Source of the DNA: Nectonema munidae
Taxonomy: Eukaryota; Nematomorpha; Nectonematoida; Nectonematidae
DNA length: 64,000 bases
Direction: 5' to 3'
Assembly: GCA_030549495.1 (NCBI GenBank)
Contig: JAUIRK010000343.1
Span: 62,001 to 126,000, forward strand
Shown piece by piece: positions 25,399 to 37,098 of the stretch (position 1 is its first letter; every line of letters starts with the position of its first letter). Position numbers and translations under genes: made by a program. A model generated the notes under the pieces. That model was not told the DNA's origin, did not search any database, and saw only the letters and a list, made by a program, of their open reading frames with translations.

Positions 25399-27570
25399 GT
25401 ACTTTTGTTTCTTAGTATTTCTTAAGTCACTTTTAAACAGGACTTTGAAAAATATGAAAAAGTAAATAATTAAGACACTTGATCTCATTGTAGGAAGTGA
25501 AGTTGACACACTCTCTCTCTCTTTCATTCTGAAAACTCGACACAGGGATCAGTAGTAGATCGTGGTGGGTTTGGATTACGTGTCACTTTTATTTTTATAA
25601 TTGAGAGTTTTATTCTGGTTATTATTAGTAAATTTCAAGATATGCTCAATGTAGGTTCAAAATGGAGAGAAAGAAAATTGTAGGTAGGTACATTTTCAGG
25701 GAGGCATCAGCTGCGTACGTGCCTGCCAAACTCTTGAAACTTTTTTCATTGGGCTTTTCTTTTCTTTTCTTCTCTACTTGTACATAGATAAAAATATGAC
25801 GCTCAAAGTTTATAAGATCACGTTTCCTACGCTTTTTATGTGAGCTAATATTATAATGTATACTTATTAAAATATAAGTCCTGGTTCACTAAGTTTTCCC
25901 ATGGAAAATGTTTTGCTATTATGAAGAATTATAAAGAGAACATCGATTTTTTGTGTTTTATCCTTCTGTACCAAATTTAAGCGTCACTTTATTGAATTTT
26001 ATGTGTTATCGTCATTTTTCAAAATGCTCTTCACATCTTTGAAATAAATGTTCATTCTTTTTTTGAGAGAACGGAAAATAATGATTGGGAATCGAAATTA
26101 TAGGTATAATAGAAGCTTCAAGCACTAAACCATTAGTAGGAAGGAGTGGAGTAGTTTTGTCATAATAAAAGTTAAAAAATCCAATATAGTTTACATTTAA
26201 AATTAAATAACGGTAAACTCTGGATATAGAAATAAGAATAAGGATCAATACTAGTTGAAGACAAGCATACTTATAAAAGACACAGATAAAGTTATACAGT
26301 TTAGATAAATATTGCTAGAAGACAAATTTAGACGACCAAATATTTGAGTAACAAATAAATAAATGAAATAATTACAATTTACAAGCAACTTTAATAATCA
26401 TAAATTATGAATCAAAAATCAAATAAATCATAAACATAATTAAAAATACCTAAATATTTGATTTTTGCTAATATTTCTGATCCGAATTTAGTTAAAAATC
26501 TTTTTTTAATACAAATTTTTAATAAATTGTAACTTACATTTGTTCGAACTCGTAGAAGAATGAAAGGCTGGGATCTCATAGATTACAGGCTCAAAGAAAG
26601 TGAGTTCAATAACGTATTTTGATACTCATATTGAATCTGAGGTTTTTAAAAGCTCTCAAAATGTTATTCGCAAGATCTGCCTATTATTTTTTAAAAAAGC
26701 GTTCAAAGTTTTCAGTTTTACTTCGTTTTTTGAATTTTTAAACCCTGAATATATAATGAGCTGACTGATTTGAGGACTGTTAAAGATGCTAGCTTATTCT
26801 TTATGGGTGATCCTTGGAAAGCATCGCTCACGTAAGTTAGCCCATTTAATCCCAGAAAAGCCACACGAGTTAAAGTAAATTGATATAAAACGACATTAAG
26901 ATCAAGAAATCCTCTGCTCTTTTTAGTTGTTGTTTCTTTTAGTTCTGAGCATTTTGACATTATTAACACGCAAGCTTACGCGAGCATGTCAGCACACGCT
27001 GGAAAGTGCTTTGGAACTTACCTACCTACATTATTAACAGCCTATAAATCTAGCATTTTATAGATTAGATTATTGTGCACAGTTGTTGGCGAGTATGACT
27101 TCAAAACCCAACATTCAGTCCTAAATGTCTGTTTCTAAAATGCTACATGACGTTAAAACTTATAAAGTTTTGAAGTTTAGTTCCTTATATCGCAGAATTA
27201 GTTATAAGCTACTTCGCAATGGGCAAAGATCTTCCTCCCATTTTTTAATATAGTCTAAAACATAAACTTCTAATAAACTTATTTCTTTTTCAATTTGTGT
27301 ACTTATACGTAGGATAAAATTAAACAAGGTAAAATACGCACAACCAATTTATAGCACGGTCCATTTATAAATTGGCTTTGGGACTTGGACCCTACTTACC
27401 GCGTTATAAGTGATCTATACTGTATATATACAGTAAAGCTTCTATAATAATACGTACAAGTTTGAGACTCACATTAATCCTCTTATTAGAGAAGTTTCTT
27501 TGTTGAAGAAACGAATGATTGAAAATTGACACTTCAGACTAAAATATTTACTTTGATATCTTTTGTGAAG
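25399..27570 (+). other. Intron 9
   Basis: AT-rich. Nothing recognised apart from a short (CT)n at 25511-25522. Confidence 0.5.
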
Positions 27571-27729
27571 GAGCCTGGAGATTGCATTTGCAAGAAGAAC
27601 TTTGCTGGCAGATTTTGTGACAGATGCAACATCGGCTACAAAAACTTTCCCAAGTGTGAACGATGCAAGTGCCATCCTGCCGGAGTTGTGAATCCTAACT
27701 TCTGTGAAGGAGATAAATGCGACTGCAAA
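27571..27729 (+). CDS. LAMA1/2: Laminin alpha exon 10: LE repeats (residues 460-512)
   Basis: Encodes PGDCICKKNFAGRFCDRC, GYKNFPKCERCKC and a GDKCDCK end. It is the usual LE pattern with a short last loop (Y..FP.C), as in repeat LE4 of alpha chains. Phase 0 at both ends. Confidence 0.93.
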
Positions 27730-28237
27730 GTAACACCCATCTCATTTTGACTGTAAAGCTACATAACTTCTCCTCTATTACTACTCTTTTTTAATTAATA
27801 AGATCGATGAATCTCTTTTTTAATTAATAAGATCGTTTGAAACACCTTCGAATCCCATCTTTTCAACTCCATTACTCCTTCTTTGATACACGCAGTATCG
27901 AACCCAGACCATCTGGATCGAGAACCACGCTTTCACCACTAGGCCATCGGCCGACTTGTTAATAGAGTTTCGCTGTACTTTTATAAATATTTTTTTAATC
28001 TTCTAAATTAGTGATTAATTATTTTACATTAATTAATAATATTCACCGTGTTTTATGTCACTTTGTATACGCGATGGAGAATAAATAAAAAATAACAAGA
28101 ACACTAAAAGAGAAATTCACTAAAGCAGAAGGAAGAGATAATAAAAAAATGCTACTTTATCCCAAGAAAATAACGACTTGAATTCGTTTATTGGCAAATC
28201 AAGATAATTTTTAGATAACGTCCTTTTCCTTCTTTAG
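27730..28237 (+). other. Intron 10
   Basis: Contains a tRNA-like SINE head at 27886-27956 and a duplicated phrase ending TTAATTAATAAGATCG at 27791-27835. Otherwise AT-rich. Confidence 0.6.
27886..27956 (-). repeat. tRNA-derived SINE head
   Basis: Minus strand reads GATGGCCTAGTGGTGAAAGC (A box) and, some 30 bases later, GTCTGGGTTCGATAC (B box). It looks like the start of a tRNA gene, but the T-stem (TCTGG with ACTGC) does not pair and no acceptor stem closes. I therefore call it a SINE remnant rather than a tRNA gene. Confidence 0.55.
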
Positions 28238-28378
28238 AAAAATGTCATGGGCAAATACTGTAACAAGTGCAAGCGAGGCCACTTCAACCTCGACATCAAG
28301 AATGCGAATGGATGCGAAAAATGTTTCTGTTTTGGAATTTCCAAGCGCTGTATTGGTTTGAAATGGGGCATTAAAAAG
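28238..28378 (+). CDS. LAMA1/2: Laminin alpha exon 11: LE repeat entering L4a (residues 513-559)
   Basis: Encodes KNVMGKYCNKCKRGHFNL, NGCEKCFCFGISKRC, then LKWGIKK at the start of the laminin IV domain. LAMA2 has ENVEGGDCSRC...GCDECFCSGVSNRC. Ends in phase 0 with donor GTGACT. Confidence 0.93.
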
Positions 28379-29668
28379 GTGACTTTATTTCAGACTTTTT
28401 ATCCAGCCTAAAACGTATATTCCGTGGTAGTACAGATCAAAATCCACTGTGATTGATAATTGTAACGGGCAAATCCCTTTCACTATTTTTACTGGGCAAA
28501 TTCAAATCTCTATTCCTACCACGACAATTCGCGATCTTCATTTGCACTAAGATAATTGACAGTCATTATCTGTACCGGTTAAATTGTGAAAGATACCAAC
28601 GAAATCTTATTTCATGTCAAATAGCAACCAAAATAGCTGATAACTTTTGAGATTCTTCTTCTAACAAAGAGAAAATGCGTGCCTTCCTTGAATTAGGGCA
28701 TGAATGAAGACTTTCCTTAGTATGTTAATACATGTCAAATTTTCATCCTAACCATCGCATATACATACAAACACTGTTTCTTTTCAATTAATAGTGCATT
28801 TTATTTGCTTTCTTCATGGATTTTGAGCAATATTTTTATCATGTTCCTCACCAAAAAATCAAATAATCCAACAAATTTATAATAGATAAATTGTAACTTA
28901 CTCATACAAGCAAATGAATATTTCTTTGGTTTCTAGCTTTATTGAAAGAAAGTATACAATGCCCAGCAAAAATGCGACAAAATCATTTTGCCTATGGATT
29001 CAGATTTAGCGAAGGAAATATTTTATTTTCATGTGAATCAAACACTAAGACGTTTTTGTAAGATATGTCGCAGGCAGGATGTGCTCGCTCATATTTCAAG
29101 ACCACGCTTTTGTGAATACCTTTTAGTTATACTTCTAAAATGTGGACAGACATCTTTGATGCCTTAAGCATTAAAGTCTAGAAAGTTTATAATATTTTGA
29201 ATAATATAATATAGGAAATAAATTGATTCATTATAAAGTCCATTTATTTAGTTATTGAATTTCTTTAGTTTTATGTAATTTTAAAATAATATAAACATTC
29301 TATTAGTTATGGATAAAATCTGAGTCATCTAATCTAGGAGTCATTTTTGAAAATGTACATCGGATGCCATGTTCTGTTGTTTTTGATTTGAGCATTTCTT
29401 TGTTTCGATTAAACTATTATTCCTTATCTGCTATTTGCTTGACCGCTCTATGATTCCTATCTCTTGGAGCTACAAAAAACGTTGATTGCTGACAAATGTG
29501 TCTAATATTAAGTTATTGCATTATAAATTAAATGGTTTAACATGTGAAATAAAACATTAGCTTATACGCAATTTAAGACTAATCATAATTTTGAAGAAGA
29601 ATTTTACCAAATTGAACAAAACATTTTTAGTTTTTCTTTGATATGAAAAAATTGTAATGAAAATTTAG
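28379..29668 (+). other. Intron 11
   Basis: AT-rich. A short open stretch around 28970-29040 was tested as an exon and rejected, because exon 11 joins exon 12 in phase without it. Confidence 0.55.
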
Positions 29669-30053
29669 ATCTCAACTCTCATGTACTGGAGCATAGTAAA
29701 TTTTAAAGGCGAAATCTTAGCTTATTTACGAACATATACGAATCCTCTACGAATCAAGCAATCCCAAATTTACGACACATTCGGCAGACAGTACTGGCTC
29801 GCTCCTTCAGTTTATCTTGGATCAAGACTCTCTTCTTACAATCTGAAATTGAACTATTCGATCAGCTATAGCTTGAAAAGTTATGACCAACTTCTGAGAT
29901 ATGGCTTCGTGTCGAGTCCAGATGTTGTGTTGGAAGGGAATGGCATTCAAGTTGCTTTCGGAAGACAACTGATCAAGCCCAACATCATACACTATCAAGA
30001 AGTGGTGTTGAATGAGAAGTTTTGGTTCCGCTATTACCCCGATCAACAAAAAC
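29669..30053 (+). CDS. LAMA1/2: Laminin alpha exon 12: L4a domain (residues 560-687)
   Basis: The largest exon. Encodes MYWSIVNFKGEILA, FGRQYWLAPSVYLGSRLSSY, NYSISYSL and VVLNEKFWFRYYPD. The order fits laminin B/IV: the YYWSAP...YLGNKL motif, then alternating strands. The first L4 is poorly conserved apart from YWLAP and YLGS. Phase 0 to 1, donor GTAAGA. Confidence 0.9.
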
Positions 30054-30434
30054 GTAAGAAACTAAATTTCCTAAAATCCTTTTTCCTCAGTAAAATAAAA
30101 TAATTCGCTAATTGTTTTAATATCAATTCACGCAATTTGGAAATCTGTGATCTAAATTTTCTAAAAAATATGTGATCATGACTTTAATAACATTGATGAT
30201 AGTGAAATGTTTCGAAATTAAAGGGTATCAATGCATGATAAACTTGAAGATTGTAAAATCACTTAAAGACAGCGTCTTACACGCACGCAAGTATTCTCCC
30301 TCACAAATTCCAGCTATGTATACACACAAGAAATATTCATTTACCCAAGCCATAAATCCAACACTTTTATACTTTTTGAAGAGCGTAGTATGTAACCCTA
30401 CTTTTTGAAATTCATGAAGTCTTGGCGAATTTAA

Positions 30435-30544
30435 CCCTTGTTACCCCTTCGGGTCCATTTAGACCCATATGAAAAATTAGTTGCGTGGGGTCCATTTGGA
30501 CCCGAAGGGGCTGAGTGTGATTCTAAACGAAGGGGTAACGAGGG
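30435..30544. mobile_element. piggyBac-like MITE, 110 bp, TTAA target
   Basis: Flanked exactly by TTAA (30431-30434 and 30545-30548). The inverted ends are CCCTTGTTACCCCTTCG and CGAAGGGGTAACGAGGG. Inside are two near-identical palindromes, GGGTCCATTTAGACCC and GGGTCCATTTGGACCC, so the whole element can fold. TTAA duplication and a CCC start are piggyBac hallmarks. Confidence 0.8.
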
Positions 30545-30754
30545 TTAACTTTTTTGTATAAATTCATGCTCTATTTACACGGCCTTTACAAATTCTTATT
30601 TATTACATATTTTTTGGGAAAAATAATTTTTTAGCTGTAGATATCGCATCCAAAGGAAGAATACTCTTTCATAACTGGGCAAATGAGATGGATGCTACTA
30701 TGCGAAATCCAATGCATATGACCTTGTGATTCGACCAATAAAAGGGGCGGATCT

Positions 30755-32007
30755 AGAAATTGGCATTAGAGGAAGGGGCAGATTTTACTAAACTAGAACT
30801 CAAATTTGAAGCATATAAATTTAAGCTTTATCAAAATTTTTAAGCTTTTTGTATCATATTTTAGGTAATAGTTTAATAAAAAACGAAAATTGACTTTTTA
30901 TCATAAAACTTAGAGTATCATAATAATAATATATCAAAAAATATTAAGTTTATTATAAGAAAGTAACAAGTTAAGAACTAAGAGAATTAAGGAGCCTCAT
31001 CCGTCTAGGACACTTTTTAGCATACATATAAATAATGGTGTCAATATCCAATCGAATATCTCTGTGAACAAAAAGAAGAATGAGAGCATTAAAACGATCC
31101 TCATTCATTGAACTGCGAAGTGAATTGATGTGGTAAAACTTGATGTGTTTAAATAATAAATTTACAAAAAAAAATTGATAATATTATAAAAGTAATAAGT
31201 GTCACACTTAACTACGATTGAAACATAAAAAAACTTTTTAGGGCTTCTCACTTTAGACAAAGATTGAATCTAAAAAACGAGTTGCAGAAGCCATCATAAT
31301 ATTTGAGTTCTACGAAAAGAATTAGATCAAGAAAAATTTTCAAGCAACTGGCAATGTAATTTTAGGGGGGGGGGGGGGGGGGGTACGGCGGTCCTCCGCC
31401 TTTAAATCTGCCAGTGAGACTGTATGCACTCAGGGGTGTTCATTATATAGTTTTTGACTATGAAAGGTTACCTTAGTTTACAATAATAAATTAAGGTTTT
31501 GAAAAATTATTCACTGTTTAGAAGTTATACTTGTTACTTTTACGTGCTGTAGAATACTTCTTTATATAGATATATGTGTCTATTAATTGAGTGTATTAAA
31601 TATTTTAATGATTTATTTTACTCACCTACCTCAATGTGTAACTGAAGATGTTTAAAAAATTTACTGATTAAAACTTGAATTTAACCTATTTAAACAAAAT
31701 AGATAATAAACTAACTTTAATTAGAACTTTTAATGGATAATATTTTTTTTACAAAAAAATGTTTGGTACTTATGGGTTATCTCTCCCCCATTCAAAAATT
31801 TTTTAGTAAATTACTGAAAAAAAATTTAAAGTGGGAGGGAGATAACTAATAAGTACCAAAATTTTATATATAGTCTAAAAATAAACCATTTTTTGAACCC
31901 TTTATTGATATCGAAATATATTAGGTTGGGAAGGGGCTCTGAATCTGAGTTGGGGGGGGGGGCGTTAGGCCGTACCCCGGTTCCGCTCCCCTTTAAATCC
32001 GCCAGTG
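30755..32007. repeat. DNA transposon ends with GCGGAT and poly-G tracts
   Basis: The left end near 30756 starts GGGGCGGATCTAG. Two right ends read TTTAAATCTGCCAGTGA (31401) and TTTAAATCCGCCAGTGA (31994), each preceded by a run of more than ten G and a GTAC/GTACC block. The CACTGGCGGAT terminus suggests a CACTA-like element. Whether this is one element with an internal copy or two adjacent elements is unclear. No transposase was seen. Confidence 0.45.
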
Positions 32008-32079
32008 AATAAGTCATCTGCCGACTTAAGAATTTTTTAAAAAATTTTTGTTCAACGACTTCGATTCAAGGAGATTGGG

Positions 32080-32417
32080 CAGTGGTTCCTTAACGTTCTT
32101 AACAAAGGGCCAAATTTAGAACTAACATTGCACTAGGGGGCCGCCCCAAAAGCATAAAATTGGTTTTTATAAAAAGAGTTTTTTAATTAACTCTAAATTA
32201 TTATTCTAATTACCTAAAATGAATCCAAATTGCTGCATATATATGATAAAATTAATAAATCATATCATCCATAAATAATGAATCAAGATATTTGCGAAAT
32301 TTTGCCTCTTTTAATATGATATTGTTAGCCTATTTTTCCTACAACTTTGCTATGTGGGCCTCAAAAGAACAGGGTGAGGGCCGCATGTGGCCTCATTCCC
32401 GCTGTTGAGAACCACTG
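32080..32417. mobile_element. hAT-type MITE, 338 bp
   Basis: The ends are CAGTGGTTCCTTAACG and the complement of GTTGAGAACCACTG. The flanking octamers AGATTGGG and ATTTAGGG agree at six positions. Next to each end are purine-rich GGGCC/GGGCCGC blocks as in hAT elements. No coding remains. Confidence 0.6.
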
Positions 32418-33004
32418 ATTTAGGGTATTTTATTTCTAGGCCCCCTGGCCATGAAATAAATGTACCAAACCAAGTTCTCTGGAATAAGGGAAATGATTTT
32501 TTCTGTGGGAATAATTCTTCCAACAAAAAACTAGATGAAGAAATTAATCCCAGAAAAACATTTTATACTGAAATTTGATAAAATATTTAGAAAGATTCTT
32601 TTGGGGTGATGAAGCAATTCACTTGCATCTTCGTATCGTTTTTCTTTGACTTTCGATATCTTTATTGAGCATGCGTGCAAATACTCCTCATATAGAAGAT
32701 GATAATGTACAATAAAATTCTTTTACCCCTGTTCTTTACTTTATTTAACATCCTGAAATGTAGTTGACATAAAAGTGCAAAAGAAAGAAGTGAAATATCT
32801 TACTAACTTCAGGAGTCAGAAAACACGTAACAGAGAACAGGACGACAGGGTGAATAAACAGATATAAAATGCGTGTAATTGAAGTTAACGGCAAGATTTT
32901 TGCAAAGTGATAAAGTAAGCGGAGAAAAGATTTTAAAATGTAAACGGGTGAATCGATGCTTGAAGGTTCGAATTATACCACAAGCCCTAACTATAGTCGT
33001 CTGC

Positions 33005-33082
33005 TTTCTTTTTCAATGGAACTTTATATAATTAAGGCGGATGATTTTAATTTCGTCGAACAACGGTGTCACACTTGTCCGC
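33005..33082 (+). repeat. Dispersed repeat family B, copy 1
   Basis: Shares TTTCTTTTTCAATGGAACTT, TATATAATTAAG, GATGATTTTAATTTC and GTGTCACACTTG blocks with 38681-38757, 47124-47195 and 52170-52240, in the same order. Confidence 0.6.
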
Positions 33083-33441
33083 AAAGTGCTAAATGCCTTC
33101 ATTGTAACATAGTGGGAGACGAACAAAATGTAAGTTTTAATAAAAATACGCGTAAATTCGCATTCCCAAATCAACTAAAGATTTTGCGAATTACGTATGC
33201 AGTTTATGCAAAGCTATGCCTACACTTTTCAATATATTTTCCAAATTTCGGTTTCTCTCATTGAGTTTATAAAAATGTCTTATTTAAACTTAAAGCCCCC
33301 GTTTTCAAATATCAAATATGTATAGGATATACTTTTGTATAAATTTTTTTAATTTTATTTAACTTTCTGAAAACTGAAGTATGAATTGTGATCTGGGCTA
33401 GCTAGTAGGGCCAAATTTTCATTCACCTATTGAACATTTAG

Positions 33442-33788
33442 AAGATGAGTTTGTATCGAAGGAAGTTTTTATGTCAGTCTTACAAAATCTGCAGAAGATC
33501 ATGATTCGTTCTCACTACCATGAAAAGCAAATCGAGTCCTTTTTGCACTTCGTTCTCTTCGAAGTAGCTACGCCTGACGCACCCCTGCGGAGTGAGCAAG
33601 GCTTTCGCTTGCCTTTCAAGGTAGTGGAAAAGTGCATTTGTCCCGGACAGAGTTACGATGGAAGATCTTGTGAGCGCTGTAGAAGCGCATACCAACGAGT
33701 GAACGGTGTTCTCTTCAAAGGCACTTGCAAGAAGTGTCGCTGCAACAACCACTCTTCCCAATGCGACCCCTTCACATTTCAGTGCTTG
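33442..33788 (+). CDS. LAMA1/2: Laminin alpha exon 13: L4a end and LE repeat (residues 688-803)
   Basis: Encodes VFMSVLQNLQKIMIRSHY (LAMA2 EFMTVLANLKRVLLQITY), the last L4 strand, KCICPGQSYDGRSCERC, YQRVNGVLFKGTCKKCRC and NNHSSQCDP. This is the LE that closes around the L4 domain. The acceptor at 33441 leaves AA, which completes Gln in phase. Confidence 0.94.
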
Positions 33789-34762
33789 GTAAGTTACATC
33801 TTCTTATAGTTGCTTCACGTCTAAGTTATCTGCATGCATTTTGCAACCCCAGAATCTTTCCCAGAATGATTCCAAGGCTTCCATATTAAAATGTCGATGT
33901 GTTAAAATCGCATTTATATCATTTTTTTACTTTATTGCAATTCTATTTCGTCATTTTGCAATTCTATTATGTCTTTCTAAAATTTAAAATATAATTGCAA
34001 AAAGATAATAAAAAAACGTAAACAGATTTTGCGTTTTTCGGCATTTATATAAATAAGATTTTTTAACAAACATAGATTTATTAAGAAAACATATACCGTC
34101 TATTTTCCCTCAAAATGTTATATCTAGGAAGTGATCATGATGAAGTAATATTTAAATAATCATCAACAGAATATTTTAGTTGCATATGGTTCACTTTTAA
34201 CTATAACTTTGTGAAGGGATAATATATGATGATTCCTCAAGAATCATGTTTTCTTATTAAACCTATACTTGTTAAAAATAGAAGTAAAATTGGTATATAT
34301 AATGAGTCTTACGACATTATTCTCAAAAATCACATAGTCTATGTAAATTTTTTCAAAAAAATCTTCAATCAAAATGAAAACACTTTACGATTTTTTGGTG
34401 GACTACGCAAAAGAAAAAAGAGAAATTGACGCATTCTCGTGTACGATAGCAAAAACACTTTGCAATACATATCTTTTGGTTTCAAACTTAAAAAATGAGG
34501 AAATGCTTTATTGAAAGACGGAAATATTCTCAAACACTTCATCGAAAAGGAAAAGTTTAATATAATTATTGATTATATGATACGAAAAGAGCGATTGTAT
34601 GTCTACTTTGTTATTGGAATCAAATCTTTCTTGCTTGAACCAACACTCATCATAATTGTCCTTTTTGCTTAAAACGACATACGTTAATAGCTAACTATTT
34701 TTTAGGACACTTTTCTGTCAGGAATTTGATCTCGTAATAAATAATGTATGATGCCATTTAAG
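33789..34762 (+). other. Intron 13
   Basis: AT-rich. A phrase TTGCAATTCTATT occurs twice near 33940 and again in other introns. The ORF at 34226 is not protein-like. Confidence 0.5.
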
Positions 34763-34971
34763 AACTGTAAGCACAAGACAACAGGAAAGGTGTGTGAAAA
34801 CTGTGTTCATGGATGGTATGGGAAGCCTGCATCCGGCCTCATTGACGCGTGCAAACCTTGTAGGTGTCCATTTAAAGTACACAACTACACTCTCCCTTGC
34901 CAACCACACAACAACAATGACTACAAATGCTTGCAATGTCCCAGAGGTCATGTTGGAATGAAATGTGAAGG
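34763..34971 (+). CDS. LAMA1/2: Laminin alpha exon 14: LE repeats (residues 804-872)
   Basis: Encodes NCKHKTTGKVCENCVHGWYG, ACKPCRCPFKVHNYTLPC and YKCLQCPRGHVGMKCEG. It follows NCKDHTGGPYCDKCLPGFYG...CQPCACP...CDGCPVGYTGPRCE. Ends in phase 2 with donor GTAAGG. Confidence 0.93.
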
Positions 34972-35980
34972 GTAAGGGATGTGAAGCAAACACTTTCATC
35001 ATTTTTCAAATACGCTTAATTATTTCCATCTTTTCTGCATCGAACCTAATTCCAAAGCACCTTTTTTCAATAACTCAAATCAAATTCTCGAAATCAAGGA
35101 TCTTGGAAACAAAACGAAGATTTTTGAGATGAGAGGGCGCTATACTCCACTTAATAAACTTTCGTGAAAAGTTTTAGGGCTGTGTTTCCCAAACTTTTTC
35201 AAGCACTTTGATATAGAAAAAAGTGTAAGAATAAATTAGCTGCTTCATAAGCGCTTTGTATTCATCAAAATTTTTACTGATTCAACTTAACCTTCCCAAA
35301 TTTCTACTTTAGCAATCATTGTTTTAGAAGATATCATTAAAATTGTGTTTTAGAATGTGAATAACATTTAGATGAAACTTTTCATAAACATTGTTTATAC
35401 TCATATTAAGATATCACGATACCTTGGTGTGAGTTGACCAGACCCCGAGGCAGGGTCTTTGAAAAATATCATTTGAATAGCTTGGAAGAATGTGTTTCTG
35501 TATAGTCAAAATAACAGAAGAGGTTATAAATTCTTTATAGGTTATTGGCTATTGTGGATTTCCTCGTAACTCACACAACCGGTTTCGATGCCTATGAATC
35601 ATATGGCAATTGGGACTTTTTGATTTTCTTTTAATAAGATTCAGACTGTAATATATCATAGCATTTTGGATTATTGTTTGAAAGTCAGGAATATCTGTGT
35701 TAGGTTTTTCATTGTTGTAGTTTGCCTTCTTTAAATGCGATATAATGAATTGGCAAAACTTAATTTATACTCCTCAAAAACAATGAATAACACTCTGAAT
35801 CAGAAATTTTTTGTTTCGAAACACTAAAAATTTTTGAAAAAGTTATTTATACGTACATAAATTTTTTCTCGATTCTTAATGTATAAATAATGTATTTCCA
35901 AAGATATTTTGGAAATTTACAAAAACTTACTTCAATAGCATTTAAACGAATACTCAGTTTTCTATCAATCGTTCTCAATC

Positions 35981-36060
35981 TTTGAAAACGTTGAGTAAGT
36001 CTTTTATTTAAAATAACTAAAAAACAACTAAAAATAAAAGACTTGCTCAACGTTTTCAAT
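35981..36060. repeat. Short hairpin-forming inverted repeat
   Basis: TGAAAACGTTGAGTAAGTCT and, 30 bp on, AGACTTGCTCAACGTTTTCA are near-perfect complements extending about 28 bp. A phrase TATCAATC.TCTCAATCTTTG flanks it in direct orientation near 35962 and 36104. Confidence 0.7.
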
Positions 36061-36179
36061 TTATTTTCTTTACAACTTTTATTTATGAAGTCTCAGCGCC
36101 ATTTTATCAATCACTCTCAATCTTTGTTTTAATTATTATCAAAATTATTTAAACTCGGAGTAACCACATGCGTACATAC

Positions 36180-36833
36180 TAGGGTTTGCAAAAGTATCGA
36201 AAATTAGGAACCGATACCGATATCGAAAAAAACTTACAGAACTTGGAAATCCCGGTTCCAAACGGTTCCTTAGGGGAAAATAATTATTTTGTTAAAAATA
36301 GTCTATAAAAAAATAAAGCTAGAAAGTGCAGTTTTTAAATTATAAAGAAAGCAAAAATATATGTAAAAAAGAGTTACGAAAGGAAAACAAATTATGTAGG
36401 CTATAAAATTAAAAATAAAACTAAATATTCTATTAACTTTTTGAGAGAGATATATAGACAGCAAAAAGATGCAATGAAATTGACGTTTTTGATTTATTAT
36501 AAACAGGTGTACACTTTTTCTTTCTATATCATTATCATTAAAATGGTTCTAGGAGAAAAGTGTGCAAAGACAAAAATGTGCAGCAGAGAAAAAAAAAGAA
36601 AAATAAACACTTTTGTCGTTTGCACACTTTTCTCCGTTTAAATGAGATGACAATGAAAAAAGATTTTATATGAATGAAGTGCAGTAAAGTTTTATGCAAA
36701 GAATTGCATAGTGAAATAAATCAATTACAACTAAGTTATTCTCGGAACAGAGAATACTTTTCGTTTCCGAGACGGTTCCCAAATTTTTAGAACCGGGAAC
36801 GTTCCGGTATTTCAGAACCGGGAGCAAACCCTA
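36180..36833. mobile_element. hAT-type element, 654 bp, perfect 8-bp target duplication
   Basis: The ends are TAGGGTTTGC and GCAAACCCTA, flanked on both sides by GTACATAC (36172-36179 and 36834-36841). Subterminal GGAACCG/CGGTTCC motifs recur at both ends. An internal inverted repeat (36553-36640, GAGAAAAGTGTGCAAAGAC and its complement) is present. No transposase. It ends 53 bp before exon 15. Confidence 0.85.
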
Positions 36834-36886
36834 GTACATACCCTCTCTGATTTGTGATAAAATAAAATTTTGAATCTTTGATTTAG

Positions 36887-37098
36887 GTGCGGAAGAGGGT
36901 ATTATGGAGACCCACTTACTGATTTCAAACTGTGTCGCAAATGTGAGTGCAATGGAAATGCCGATTTCAATAGCCAAGAACCGATATGTGATGAAGTTTC
37001 TGGAAGGTGTCTCAATTGCATCGGCAACACCGTTGGCAAGAATTGTCAACACTGCCATATTGGCTACTTCAACTGGAAGAGATGCTATGGATGTGAAG
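36887..37098 (+). CDS. LAMA1/2: Laminin alpha exon 15: LE repeats (residues 873-943)
   Basis: Encodes CGRGYYGDPLTD, CRKCECNGNADFNS, ICDEVSGRCLNCIGNTVGKNC, then CHIGYFNWKRCYGCE. It fits the ERCAEGYFGQP...CNDNLDF...CDSLSGSCLICKPGTTG segment. Phase 2 to 1, donor GTAAAC. Confidence 0.93.

Larger units (their letters stand above)
30054..33441 (+). other. Intron 12, 3.4 kb
   Basis: Contains a piggyBac-like MITE (30435-30544), G-rich repeat ends (30755-32007), a hAT MITE (32080-32417) and a family B repeat (33005-33082). The ORFs at 30172 and 32956 are not recognised as coding. Confidence 0.65.
34972..36886 (+). other. Intron 14
   Basis: Holds an inverted repeat (35981-36060) and a hAT element with perfect target duplication (36180-36833). 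A hAT-like end (TTTCCCAAACTTTTT) lies near 35183. Confidence 0.65.

Noticed and set aside
27886-27956. Functional tRNA gene
   Set aside because: A and B boxes are present but T-stem and acceptor stem do not pair.
28970-29046. Possible extra exon with CDKIILPMDSDLAKEIF-like translation
   Set aside because: Exon 11 joins exon 12 in phase 0 and the protein aligns without it. No laminin similarity.
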